A DNA stretch of 45,088 bases, taken from contig CAUJIK010000107.1 of assembly GCA_963205255.1 (NCBI GenBank), forward strand, positions 1-45,088, written 5' to 3'. Under the pieces are notes generated by a model. The model was not told where the DNA came from. It saw only the letters and a program-made list of their open reading frames with translations, and searched no databases. Position numbers and translations under genes: made by a program. This document shows positions 17,419 to 25,837 of the stretch, piece after piece; the first letter of the stretch is position 1, and the number at the start of each line of letters is the position of its first letter. Source of the stretch: Pseudomonadota bacterium (GTDB lineage Bacteria > Pseudomonadota > Gammaproteobacteria > Steroidobacterales > Steroidobacteraceae).

Positions 17419-18283
17419 CCAGGTTGCGGCCCACCAGCCGCATCAGCAGCAACGCGAGGATGTTGGCCAGCACCACCGCCACGGCGCCGCCGGCCGAGGC
17501 GCTTCCCACATCGAAGCGCAGCAACGCCTGCGAATACACCAGGAACGCGAGATTGGTGCTCTGCGTGCCCGGTCCGCCGTTGGTGGTCACCAGAATCTCG
17601 GCGAATATCGACAGCAGAAAGATCGTCTGGATCAGGATCACGACCGCGGTCGGCCGCGCCAGATGCGGCAAGGTGATGTGCCGGAAGCGCGCCAGGGCGC
17701 CGGCGCCGTCCATCTGCGCCGCCTCCTTCTGCTCCGCGTCCAGCGACTGCAGCGCGGTGAGCAGGATCAGCGTCGCGAACGGCAGCCAGCCCCAGGCCAC
17801 GATTATGACGAGCGACAACAGGGGCGCCTGTGCCAGCCAGTCGATGGCCGGCATGCCCAGCAGCTGCGCCAGCCACGCGAGCAGCCCGTTGACCGGGTTC
17901 ATGAACATGTTCTTCCAGACCAGTGCCGAAACGGTGGGCATCACGAAGAACGGCGACACGACCAGCACGCGCACGATGCCGCGCCCGTAGATGGGCTGGT
18001 CGAGCAGCAATGCCAGGCCGATGCCCGCGGCCACGGTGATGAGCAGCACGCCGCCGACCAGCGCCAGCGTGTTGACCAACGCGTGCAGGAAGGCGGGGTC
18101 GGTGAGGAAGTAGGCGTAGTTTTCCCAGCCCACGAATTCGTTGCCGCGCGGTATCAGCAGCTGGTAATCGTGGAACGAATACCACAGCGTCATGGCCAGC
18201 GGGATGGCCATCCATGCCAGCAGCAGGATCACTGCCGGCGAAAGCGCGAGACGGGCCGTGGCCCTGGAATGGATGCTGCTCAT
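17411..18283 (-). CDS. smoF: Polyol/sugar ABC transporter permease (MalF/SmoF type)
   Basis: The 290-residue protein has about six helices, starting with a hydrophobic LALSPAVILLLAWMAIPLAM. Its EAA loop is EQKEAAQMDGAGALARFRHI, followed by TLPHLARP. The segment NGGPGTQSTNLAFLVYSQAL is typical of the MalF partner. No long N-terminal periplasmic domain such as that of E. coli MalF is present, as is normal for SmoF/UgpA types. It starts at ATG 18283 with GAGGAT nearby, 16 bases after the binding-protein gene, and overlaps the second permease gene. Confidence 0.85.
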   Translation of the reverse strand: MSSIHSRATARLALSPAVILLLAWMAIPLAMTLWYSFHDYQLLIPRGNEFVGWENYAYFLTDPAFLHALVNTLALVGGVLLITVAAGIGLALLLDQPIYGRGIVRVLVVSPFFVMPTVSALVWKNMFMNPVNGLLAWLAQLLGMPAIDWLAQAPLLSLVIIVAWGWLPFATLILLTALQSLDAEQKEAAQMDGAGALARFRHITLPHLARPTAVVILIQTIFLLSIFAEILVTTNGGPGTQSTNLAFLVYSQALLRFDVGSASAGGAVAVVLANILALLLMRLVGRNLDA

Positions 18284-18299
18284 GACGATCCTCGCACCG

Positions 18300-19619
18300 C
18301 TATTGCAGATAACGGGCGCGCGTCATCTCGCGCTCGGCGATATGTTGCGACACGGCCAGCGCCTGGTCGGCCGAAGCCTGCCCCGCCACGGCGGCCGAAA
18401 GCTGCTGGCCCACCACGGTGCCGATGCCCTGATAGGGCGCGATGGAGACGAAGTTCCCCCCCACGTACGGCACCTGCTGCGCCGCGGGGCTGTGCGTGTC
18501 CGCCACGTCGATGGCTTCCAGCACGATGCCGGCAAAGGGCGCGGCCTCGCGATATTCCCGGCTTGCATACAGCGACTGGCGCGTGCCCGGCGGCACATTG
18601 GCCCAACCCGACTCCCGCGCCGCGAGCTGCGCGTAGTGCCTGCCCGTGGCCCAGGCGACGAAAGTGCGCGCCGCTTCGACATTGGTCGACGCGGCGGGAA
18701 TCACGAAGCTCCACGCCCACAGCCAGTTGCCGTGGTTGCGCAGATCGCCGCGCGAGGGAAACAGCGCAAACCCCACCTGGTCGGCGACCGTCGACTGGCG
18801 CGGGTCGGTGACGAACGAGGCGGCCACGGACGCATCGATCCAGATTCCGCAGCGGCCAGCCTGGAACAGCGCCAGATTCTCGTTGAAGCCATTGGTCGAA
18901 GCGCCGGGAGGACCATAGTTGCGCAGCAGGTCCACATAGAAGCCGACCGCTTCGCGCCAGCTGTCGGACTGCAACTGCGGCCGCCACTGCATGTCGAACC
19001 AGCGGCCTCCCCACGAATGCACCAGGCTGGAAACGAAGGCCATGTTCTCGCCCCAACCGGCCTTGCCGCGCAGGCAGATGCCGTAGATGCCCTTGTCATG
19101 ATCGGTGATCCGCTCCACCGCCTCCCGGATGAAGCCCCATGTGGGCTTCTCCGGCATCGAAAGGCCCGCCTGCTCGAACAGATCGGTGCGATACATGGTG
19201 ATCGCGCTCTCGGCATAGAACGGCGCGGCATACAAAGTGCCCTGGTACGAGAGCGATTCGGCGATCGCCGGCATCAGGTCTTCACGATCGAAGTCCGCGC
19301 CCAGATCCTCCAGCGGCATCAGCCAGCCATGCTGCGCCCAGATCGGCACCTCGTAGTTGCCGACGGTGACCACATCGTACTGACCGCTCTGCAGCGCCAC
19401 GTCGATGGTGACGCGCTGGCGCAGCAGGTTCTCCTCCAGCGTCACCCAGTTGAGCTCGATCTGTGGATGCTGGCGGCGGAAATCCGCCGCCAGCTTCTGC
19501 ATGCGGATCATGTCGCCGTTGTTCACCGTGGCCACGGTCAGTGTCGCGGCCGCGGCCGGCAGCGCGAAACCCAGCGCAATGCCGGCACAAAGCCCTCGAA
19601 AGACTGCCTTGATTGTCAT
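18300..19619 (-). CDS. smoE: Polyol-binding periplasmic protein (mannitol/sorbitol type)
   Basis: This 439-residue precursor has a signal peptide (MTIKAVFRGL to about PAAAA) and the fold of a cluster B/D solute-binding protein. The N-terminal mature stretch (TVNNGDMIRMQKLAADF, then NWVTLEENLLRQRVT, then YEVPIWAQHGWL) strongly recalls the sorbitol/mannitol-binding proteins SmoE/MtlE. It would capture the polyol in the periplasm and deliver it to the permeases. ATG 19619 is preferred over an in-frame ATG eight codons upstream because GGAGAG lies directly before it and the signal peptide then starts normally. Only 13 bases separate it from the end of the mechanosensitive channel gene. Confidence 0.8.
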   Translation of the reverse strand: MTIKAVFRGLCAGIALGFALPAAAATLTVATVNNGDMIRMQKLAADFRRQHPQIELNWVTLEENLLRQRVTIDVALQSGQYDVVTVGNYEVPIWAQHGWLMPLEDLGADFDREDLMPAIAESLSYQGTLYAAPFYAESAITMYRTDLFEQAGLSMPEKPTWGFIREAVERITDHDKGIYGICLRGKAGWGENMAFVSSLVHSWGGRWFDMQWRPQLQSDSWREAVGFYVDLLRNYGPPGASTNGFNENLALFQAGRCGIWIDASVAASFVTDPRQSTVADQVGFALFPSRGDLRNHGNWLWAWSFVIPAASTNVEAARTFVAWATGRHYAQLAARESGWANVPPGTRQSLYASREYREAAPFAGIVLEAIDVADTHSPAAQQVPYVGGNFVSIAPYQGIGTVVGQQLSAAVAGQASADQALAVSQHIAEREMTRARYLQ

Positions 19620-19632
19620 CGACTCTCCGGCA

Positions 19633-20907
19633 TCACGCCGCATCGCGCGGGCGCACCTCGTCGAAGCGATGCAGATTCACCTCCAGCGGCGCATCGCTGC
19701 GGCGCTGGAACGCCCGCAATCCGAACTCCGGCAGGATCGCCAGCAGATGATCGAAGATGTCCGACTGGATGGCCTCGTAGGCCTCCCAGCGCACATCGTT
19801 GGTGAAGCAGTAGATCTCCAGAGGCAGGCCTTCCGCGGTGGGCTGCAACTGCCGCACCAGCAGGGTCATTTGCCGGTGGATGCGCGGATGGTGGCGCAGG
19901 TACTGCTCCATGTACGCGCGGAAGGTGCCGAGATTGGTGACCCGGCGCCGGTTCACCGGTTCCGCGCCGCGCTCGGCCAGCCCGGCGTTCCAGTCGCGCA
20001 GCTCCCCGACCTTGGCGTCGAGGTAATTGTCGATCAGCATGAAACGGTGCATGCGCGCCACCTCGTCGTCGTCGAGAAAGCGCACCGACTGCTGGTCGAG
20101 GTAAAGCGCGCGCTTGATCCGGCGCCCTCCGGATTCGCTCATTCCACGCCAGTTCTTGAACGAATCGCTGATCAGTTTCTTGGTCGGGATGGTGGTGATG
20201 GTCTTGTCCCAGTTCTGCACGGTGACCGTGTGCAAGGCGATGTCGATGACGTCGCCATCGGCATTCTGGGAGGGCATCTCGATCCAGTCCCCGATGCGCA
20301 CGCGGCCGTCGTTGCTGATCTGCACGCTGGCCACCAGCGACAGGATGGTGTCCTGGAAGATCAGCATCAGCACCGCGGTCATCGCACCCAGGCCGGTGAG
20401 GATGTGCAGGAACTGCGCGCCGACGAGCGTGGCCACGACCGAGATCGCGACCAGTGCGAACATGACGATCTTTGCCACCTGCAGATAGCCCTTGATCGGC
20501 TTGTCGCGCGCGCCCGGACGGCGTTCGTAGACCTCGTTGACCAGATCCAGGGCGCGCGAAACCGACAGCGCCACGGTCAGCACGATGAAGACCTGGCAAA
20601 GCGCGCGCACCACCGTGACCACCTGCGGCGGCAGGCCCGGCACCACCACGATGCCCGCGGCGATGACCAGCGCCGGGACGACGTTGGCCAGACGCGGAAT
20701 CACGCGCAGCTTCACGTTGTGGTCATGGGATGCGCCGCCCAGCGAGGTGGCGCGCAGCGCGCGCTGGATGCCGCGCAGCAGGACGCGTTTGGTCAGCCAG
20801 TTCGCGAGCCACGACGCCAGCAGCAGCACGAGAATGGCGCCGAGTGTATAGGCCCACGGATACGGCGCCAGCGCCGCGCGCAATGTTTCCAGATGATGTT
20901 CCTGCAA
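19633..20907 (-). CDS. ybdG: MscS-family mechanosensitive channel (YbdG/MscM-like)
   Basis: This protein is 424 residues from TTG 20907. It has several N-terminal helices, then the pore helix and the beta domain typical of MscS proteins (LTGLGAMTAVLMLIFQDTILS, SVQISNDGRVRIGDWIEMP, DVIDIALHTVTVQNWDKT, TIPTKKLISDSFKNW). Length and the C-terminal part (VTNLGTFRAYMEQYL, LEIYCFTNDVRWEAYE) match YbdG, a low-conductance osmotic channel. The start is taken as TTG: it follows GAGGACGGG, is 10 bases after the previous stop, and no ATG is available nearby without overlapping the neighbour. Such channels open when membrane tension rises after osmotic down-shock. The link to mannitol genes is the point of interest. 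Confidence 0.8.
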   Translation of the reverse strand: MQEHHLETLRAALAPYPWAYTLGAILVLLLASWLANWLTKRVLLRGIQRALRATSLGGASHDHNVKLRVIPRLANVVPALVIAAGIVVVPGLPPQVVTVVRALCQVFIVLTVALSVSRALDLVNEVYERRPGARDKPIKGYLQVAKIVMFALVAISVVATLVGAQFLHILTGLGAMTAVLMLIFQDTILSLVASVQISNDGRVRIGDWIEMPSQNADGDVIDIALHTVTVQNWDKTITTIPTKKLISDSFKNWRGMSESGGRRIKRALYLDQQSVRFLDDDEVARMHRFMLIDNYLDAKVGELRDWNAGLAERGAEPVNRRRVTNLGTFRAYMEQYLRHHPRIHRQMTLLVRQLQPTAEGLPLEIYCFTNDVRWEAYEAIQSDIFDHLLAILPEFGLRAFQRRSDAPLEVNLHRFDEVRPRDAA

Positions 20908-20917
20908 TGGCCCGTCC

Positions 20918-22372
20918 TCAGTCTTCGAAGCGTCGTGTCCAGCGCTGCAGCAGCCGCGCCGCCGCTTCACGGCCACCCAGGCCGAAGGCCAGGGCGAACG
21001 CCACGGCAACAGCGCCCAGCACCAGACCGAAGCCCAGGTTCACCACATCGTCGGCGATACCCATGGCGCGCAGGCCCATGGCAATCACGAGGCCGATGAT
21101 GGCGAAACGCGCGATGCGGCTGAGCAGCAGGCCGTGGCGATCACTGGTCTGCTGGATCGCCCCGCCGACGAGCCGGGCGATCCAGAAGCCGACCGCGAGC
21201 ACGACCAGGCCGAGCAGTATGTCGCCTGAGAAACGCACGAACGACACCAGCAGATCCGCCAGGCGGTCCATGCCCAGATGGTTCGCGGCCTCGATGGCGG
21301 CAAACAGCAGGACATAAGCGAGCACGATGGTGCCCAGCAGCCGCGAAGGGTGCGCATCCGCGGCGCCTTGTCCGGTGAACCCCAGCCTCTGCGGCCAGCC
21401 ATCAATGCCCGCGGTCGCAGCCAGCGTGGTGACGATGCCGCCCACCAGCCGGCCGATGATGAAGCCGGCGACCAGAATGAGCAGCGCCACGACCACGTGG
21501 GGCACGGCGCCCAGGATGCGGGCGAGCATGGCCTGCGCCGGTTCGGCGATCGACCGCACGCCGAGCGCATCCAGAGCGGCAACGACAGTGAACAGCAGCA
21601 CCAGCCCGAAGACCGTGGCCCCGACCGTCTGCGAAATCGGCTTCGCGCCCTTGAGCCCGAGCTTCGCGCCGCCGCTGTCGGCGCCCATGGCGCCCAGCGC
21701 GCCGCTGGTCAGGCTGCGCAGTATCCTGGCGATGATCCAGCCAACGAACCCGATGGCCGCGGCGGCGGCGATATCGGGAATCATGTCCACGAACTCGGTG
21801 ATCATGCCTTCGAAGGGCACCGACAGCCCGCGGATGTCCAGCGCACCGACGATCGCGGGGATGAACAGCAGGAAGACCAGCCAGAAAAGCGCCTTGCCGA
21901 TGTTCTCGCTCATCGGCGACATGCCGGCCTGCGCGATCAGCTTGTCATCCAGCGTGGTGGCGCGCAGCGCCCTGGATACAACGGCGCGCACCAGCGTCGC
22001 GATAAGCCACGCGACCCCGAGCAGCACCGCCGCGGCCAGCAGTCGCGGCAGATAGGCCGTGAATTGCGAGACCATGCTCGCGAGCGGCGCGGACACGTTG
22101 CCCAGATGCAACGCATCGAATATGCCCACGATGGTCATCAGGATGATCAACCAGAAGAAGATCAGCGCAACGGGTTTCTCGATGCTGATCTGCTGACCGA
22201 CCGAGTCGCTGACCCGGCGATCCACCTTGAGTGCGCCGAGACCTTTGCGTATTGCCGCGCGGATGATCACGGCGACTATCCACCCGAGAATCAGGATTCC
22301 CAGAGCGGCGAGGATGGTGAGAACCTGCGGAGCGAAAGCGCTCTGCAATGAATGCCCGAATTCGGCAAGCAT
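20918..22372 (-). CDS. Conserved TM-helix repeat protein, mechanosensitive-channel related (CmpX-like)
   Basis: This 484-residue membrane protein is built from about five repeats of one unit. Each unit has a hydrophobic helix pair with a conserved glycine-rich turn: PQVLTILAALGILILGWIVA, YLPRLLAAAVLLGVAWLIA, MIPDIAAAAAIGFVGWIIAR, AVPHVVVALLILVAGFIIGR, and SGDILLGLVVLAVGFWIARL. This is the conserved TM helix family found beside MscS domains and in Pseudomonas CmpX; no MscS beta domain is present. The C-terminal FGLGGREAAARLLQRW is typical. ATG 22372 has AGAGG six bases upstream and is the first gene of the seven-gene operon. A role in sensing or adjusting membrane tension is inferred. Confidence 0.7.
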   Translation of the reverse strand: MLAEFGHSLQSAFAPQVLTILAALGILILGWIVAVIIRAAIRKGLGALKVDRRVSDSVGQQISIEKPVALIFFWLIILMTIVGIFDALHLGNVSAPLASMVSQFTAYLPRLLAAAVLLGVAWLIATLVRAVVSRALRATTLDDKLIAQAGMSPMSENIGKALFWLVFLLFIPAIVGALDIRGLSVPFEGMITEFVDMIPDIAAAAAIGFVGWIIARILRSLTSGALGAMGADSGGAKLGLKGAKPISQTVGATVFGLVLLFTVVAALDALGVRSIAEPAQAMLARILGAVPHVVVALLILVAGFIIGRLVGGIVTTLAATAGIDGWPQRLGFTGQGAADAHPSRLLGTIVLAYVLLFAAIEAANHLGMDRLADLLVSFVRFSGDILLGLVVLAVGFWIARLVGGAIQQTSDRHGLLLSRIARFAIIGLVIAMGLRAMGIADDVVNLGFGLVLGAVAVAFALAFGLGGREAAARLLQRWTRRFED

Positions 22373-22397
22373 TGGGACCTCTTTTTTTGAGTTTGTA

Positions 22398-22502
22398 GTG
22401 AACCTCCCCAGACGCGACGGCGTGGTCGGTGCTGGCCGTGAACCGATGCGAGAATTGCATCGGATAGGCGAATGATTGCACAGACTCGCTGTGACGTGAA
22501 CC
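22398..22502 (-). promoter_or_regulatory. Upstream region of the osmotic operon with three GGTTCAC repeats
   Basis: Read toward the operon, GGTTCAC occurs three times within about 105 bases, at 22496-22502, 22438-22444 and 22398-22404. Next to the middle one is an inverted repeat, CCGATGC-7-GCATCGG (22443-22463). A seven-base word three times in such a short space is unlikely by chance. The whole 197-base gap 22373-22569 holds no gene. I could not pick a convincing -35/-10 pair. Confidence 0.4.
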
Positions 22503-22569
22503 CTGAAAACGCAAAAATGCCGGCAATCACCGAAGAAAAGCCGCTGTCAATCACTCATGCGGACGGCGC

Positions 22570-23106
22570 TCATCGAGCGGGCGTGGAGCCCTTCCACGCG
22601 GCCTGCGCGGCGTTCCATTGCGCCGCGTAGTCCGTGAGCGGCGGCGACTGTGGATCGTAACCGCCGGCCAGCGCCAGTTCGCTCGGTGACACCGCTCCAC
22701 CGCCCTTCCTCAGGAAGCGCGCCCGCACCAGCGCGTGCGCCACCGCCTCTTTGCCGCGGAAGAACTGCTGTTCGAGCACTATGGCTTTCTCATCCCAACC
22801 CAGCACCCGGGTCTGGATCTCGAAACGCTGAAACAGATTCAGCGAACGGCGGAACTGGATGGTCTCGGCCACGACCACCGGATACCACCCCTGGTCGCGT
22901 ATCTGCCGCGTGAGCCGCGAGCGGATCATCAGATCCACACGCGCCAGGTCCATGATCGAAAGATAAATGCCGTTGTTCATGTGCAGCAGCACATCCAGAT
23001 CGGTGGGCCACACGCGGAACGGCGTGCGGCAGGGCCCCAGCGGCGGCACCGGCGCGCGCAAGCGCGCGACCAGCAGCAGCCACAGAAGCCGCAGCAGCCG
23101 GTTCAT
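22570..23106 (-). CDS. Thioesterase-like hot-dog protein (THEM6 type)
   Basis: This 178-residue protein starts with a hydrophobic helix (LLRLLWLLLVARL), followed by a hot-dog domain of the 4HBT-like class. Its hallmark is FRVWPTDLDVLLHMNNGIYLSIMDLARVD, where the Asp and Asn-rich turn lines the active site of acyl-CoA thioesterases. The segment TIQFRRSLNLFQRFEI is the usual second strand. It would hydrolyse an acyl-CoA at the membrane; the substrate is unknown. ATG 23106 overlaps the rhomboid stop by four bases (ATGA), so the two are coupled. Confidence 0.7.
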   Translation of the reverse strand: MNRLLRLLWLLLVARLRAPVPPLGPCRTPFRVWPTDLDVLLHMNNGIYLSIMDLARVDLMIRSRLTRQIRDQGWYPVVVAETIQFRRSLNLFQRFEIQTRVLGWDEKAIVLEQQFFRGKEAVAHALVRARFLRKGGGAVSPSELALAGGYDPQSPPLTDYAAQWNAAQAAWKGSTPAR

Positions 23107-23723
23107 CCGCCGGCAAAACGGCCGAAGATGAGTGCCAGCGCGCGCTGGAAACTGCCCGGATCGAATATCGCGACGAAGGCCAACCCCACCAGCGCGCCGC
23201 CCAGATGCGCATCGTGATTGATGCGGCCGCGGTTCTGCTTCGCCGACCACCAGCTGTAGGCGAGATAGCCCACGGCGAACAGCGGCGCGGGAATGGGCAC
23301 CGGGATCGGAATAATGAACAGGCTCATGGTCGGAAAATAGACGATGGCCGCGAACAGCACCGCCGAGATCGCGCCCGATGCGCCCAGGGTTGCGTACTGC
23401 GGGTCATTGCGGTGCTTGCGGTAGGAGCCCAGCTGGCTGAACAGCAGCCCCAGCGCATAGAGGAGCACGAAGGCCGGTGTGCCGATGCGTCTCTCGAGCG
23501 GCGGACCGAAGAAGAAGAACGTCAGCATGTTGAAGATGAGATGCGGCAGGTCCGCATGCACGAAGCCGCTGGTGATCGCCGTGATGCGATCGCGGCCACG
23601 CGCGAACTCGTAAGGACGGAACACACTGCGCTCGAGGAACCGCGGCGCGAGCAGCAGCCCGTAAAGGCTCAGGCCGATGTTGACGACGAGGATGAGAAGC
23701 GAGGCGGGACCGATGCTTTGCAT
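23103..23723 (-). CDS. Rhomboid-family intramembrane serine protease
   Basis: This 206-residue protein has about six helices and the rhomboid catalytic elements: HLIFN (His61, Asn65) in the second helix, GASG with Ser116, and HDAHLGGA with His173. Ser116 and His173 form the dyad that cuts transmembrane substrates. The gene starts 10 bases after motB and overlaps the thioesterase gene. ATG 23723 is the only good start. The substrate is unknown, and there is no obvious partner apart from these neighbours. Confidence 0.8.
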   Translation of the reverse strand: MQSIGPASLLILVVNIGLSLYGLLLAPRFLERSVFRPYEFARGRDRITAITSGFVHADLPHLIFNMLTFFFFGPPLERRIGTPAFVLLYALGLLFSQLGSYRKHRNDPQYATLGASGAISAVLFAAIVYFPTMSLFIIPIPVPIPAPLFAVGYLAYSWWSAKQNRGRINHDAHLGGALVGLAFVAIFDPGSFQRALALIFGRFAGG

Positions 23724-23732
23724 CGGTGGATG

Positions 23733-24869
23733 TTAGCGTGCCGCGGCGCTCCCGGCAGCGACCAGTGCCGCCTCGGCGGCGGTGGCCGCGGCGGCCGCGG
23801 GCCGCGAGGCCGGCTGGGCCATGCGGGAACCGGGAACGACTGCGGCGGGCCGGGAAGCCGGCGCGTCAGCCTCCTCGGGGGCGGCCATCGTCGCTTCTGC
23901 GGCTTGCGGCGCGGCTACGGCCACCTGCGCCCCCGTCTCGATGGCCTCGCGCGCCACTTCCACATCCGGCGCATCAGTGGCCAGTGCGTTGGCCTCCGCG
24001 CTCTTTGTCATCACGATGATGCTGATGCGGCGGTTGATGGGGTTGTGCGGATTGGCCTTGTCGAACAACACTGACGAAGCCAGACCCACCACGCGTGCGA
24101 TCTTCTGTTGCTCCAGCCCCCCGTCGAGCAGTGCGCGCCGCGCGGCATTGGCACGGTCGGCGGACAGCTCCCAGTTGGTGTAGCCGCGCGCTCCCACATA
24201 GGCCTTGTCATCGGTATGGCCGGAGAGGCTGATGCGGTTGGGCACGGTGTTCAGATACCGCGCCACCTCGTGCAGTATCTGCGTGGTGTAGTCCTTGAGG
24301 TTCGATCGGCCCAGATCGAACATGGGGCGGTTCTGCTTGTCGACGATCTGGATGCGCAGGCCTTCCGGAGTGATGTCCAGCAGCAGCTGGTCCTTGAAGG
24401 GTTCCAGCGCCTGGCTCTTGCTGATGGCCTCGCGCAATTCCTCCATCAACGCTTCGAGCTGTTTTTTCTCGGCGTCCTGCGCGATCTTTTTCGCCTCGTC
24501 CTCGGTGACGGTGTCGACTGGCTGGCCCAGGCCCTGCTCTTCGACATTCTTCGAGCTCTTCGGCGCGTCCATGCCGCCGCCCAGGTCGATGACGCTGGTG
24601 CTGGCGCCACCCGGACCATACTGGCCCGGTGCCGCCTTCACGCTGCGACCCTGCTCCATGCTGGGATTCTTGAAGTACTCGAACATGGCCGCGCGCTGTT
24701 CCTTCGACACCGACGCCACCAGCCACATCACCATGAAGAAGGCCATCATCGCGGTGACGAAGTCCGCGTAGGCCACCTTCCACGCGCCGCCATGATGACC
24801 ACCCCCACCGCCGCGCTTGCGCTTGACGATGATGATCGGGCGTTTGTCGGCAGCGGCGGCCACGGGCAA
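23733..24869 (-). CDS. motB: Flagellar motor stator protein MotB
   Basis: This 378-residue protein has the MotB plan: a basic N-terminus, one membrane helix with the proton-binding Asp36 in YADFVTAMMAFFMVMWLV, and a periplasmic OmpA-type peptidoglycan anchor (SLSGHTDDKAYVG to NWELSADRANAARR and NRRISI). MotB with MotA forms the stator that drives the flagellum. After the OmpA domain, about 75 residues rich in Ala and Pro form an unusual tail. The start is TTG 24869, seven bases after motA, or GTG 24863; no ATG fits and no clear Shine-Dalgarno is seen, suggesting coupling to motA. Flagellar genes are otherwise absent from the window. Confidence 0.85.
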   Translation of the reverse strand: MPVAAAADKRPIIIVKRKRGGGGGHHGGAWKVAYADFVTAMMAFFMVMWLVASVSKEQRAAMFEYFKNPSMEQGRSVKAAPGQYGPGGASTSVIDLGGGMDAPKSSKNVEEQGLGQPVDTVTEDEAKKIAQDAEKKQLEALMEELREAISKSQALEPFKDQLLLDITPEGLRIQIVDKQNRPMFDLGRSNLKDYTTQILHEVARYLNTVPNRISLSGHTDDKAYVGARGYTNWELSADRANAARRALLDGGLEQQKIARVVGLASSVLFDKANPHNPINRRISIIVMTKSAEANALATDAPDVEVAREAIETGAQVAVAAPQAAEATMAAPEEADAPASRPAAVVPGSRMAQPASRPAAAAATAAEAALVAAGSAAAR

Positions 24870-24875
24870 GGAGGA

Positions 24876-25739
24876 TCAGGCGGCCTTCTTGCCGCGCAGT
24901 TCCTGCTCCAGATCCTTGAAGTTCGGCCGCACCTCGCTGAACAGCAGCTTGCGCGCGAACTCCACGGCGACCGGCGGCGGATAGCCGCGCACGCTCGCCA
25001 CCAGGGCCATCTTCACCACCTCGAAGGCCTTGGATTCCTCATGGGCCTTGTGTTCCATCGCCGCGGCGATCGGACCCACGAAGCCATAAGCCACAAGGAT
25101 GCCGAGGAAGGTACCCACCAGCGCCGCGCCGACCTTGTGGCCGATTTCGGCGGTGCTGGCACCGTCGATGGCGGCCATGGTGCTGACGATGCCGAGCACC
25201 GCGGCGACGATGCCGAAGCCGGGCAGCGCATCGGCCACCTTCTGCACCGCATGCGAGGGCTCGGACGCCTCCTTGTGGTGGGTCTCGAGTTCGTACTCGA
25301 GCAGGCTTTCCAGTTCGTGCGGATCGAGGTTGCCGCCGCAAATCAGCCGCAGGCAGTCGGTGATGAACTCCATCATGTGATGGTCGCTCAGCACCCCGGG
25401 GTATTTCTTGAAGACGTCGCTCTTGGACGGGTCTTCGATGTGGCGCTCGATGGCCAGCACGCCGTCCTTGCGCATCACGACGAGGATGTCATACACCAGC
25501 TTGAGCAACTGGATGTATTCTGCGCGCCCGTACCTGGGCCCCTTGACCAGACCCAGTGCGCCAGCGAACGAGGCCTTGACCACCTTCAACGGATTGCTGA
25601 TGAGGAACGCACCCAGCGCCGCGCCGCAGATCACCACGACCTCGAGCGGGTGCCACAGCAGCAGCAGGCTGCTTCCCCCCATCATGAAGCCGCCGAGCAC
25701 CGAGCCCATGACGACGACTGAACCAATGATTGCGAACAC
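24876..25739 (-). CDS. motA: Flagellar motor stator protein MotA
   Basis: This 287-residue protein has four membrane segments and the MotA features: a GTG start at 25739 followed by IIGSVVVMGSVLGGFMMGG, the cytoplasmic loop with charged helices, DALPGFGIVAAVLGIVSTM (third helix with the functional Pro) and GTFLGILVAYGFVGPIA (fourth helix). It pairs with MotB, translating ion flow into torque. The gene leads a four-gene run motA-motB-rhomboid-thioesterase. It faces uup divergently with 98 bases between the two start codons. Confidence 0.9.
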   Translation of the reverse strand: MFAIIGSVVVMGSVLGGFMMGGSSLLLLWHPLEVVVICGAALGAFLISNPLKVVKASFAGALGLVKGPRYGRAEYIQLLKLVYDILVVMRKDGVLAIERHIEDPSKSDVFKKYPGVLSDHHMMEFITDCLRLICGGNLDPHELESLLEYELETHHKEASEPSHAVQKVADALPGFGIVAAVLGIVSTMAAIDGASTAEIGHKVGAALVGTFLGILVAYGFVGPIAAAMEHKAHEESKAFEVVKMALVASVRGYPPPVAVEFARKLLFSEVRPNFKDLEQELRGKKAA

Positions 25740-25837
25740 GCGTGGACCTCAGGACAGTAGTGCTGTCGTTCGTGGCTGGATTATGGTCGGTGGCCGGGCT
25801 GCCGATCCGGACCGGCGTCACGGTTGAGACCCCGCCA

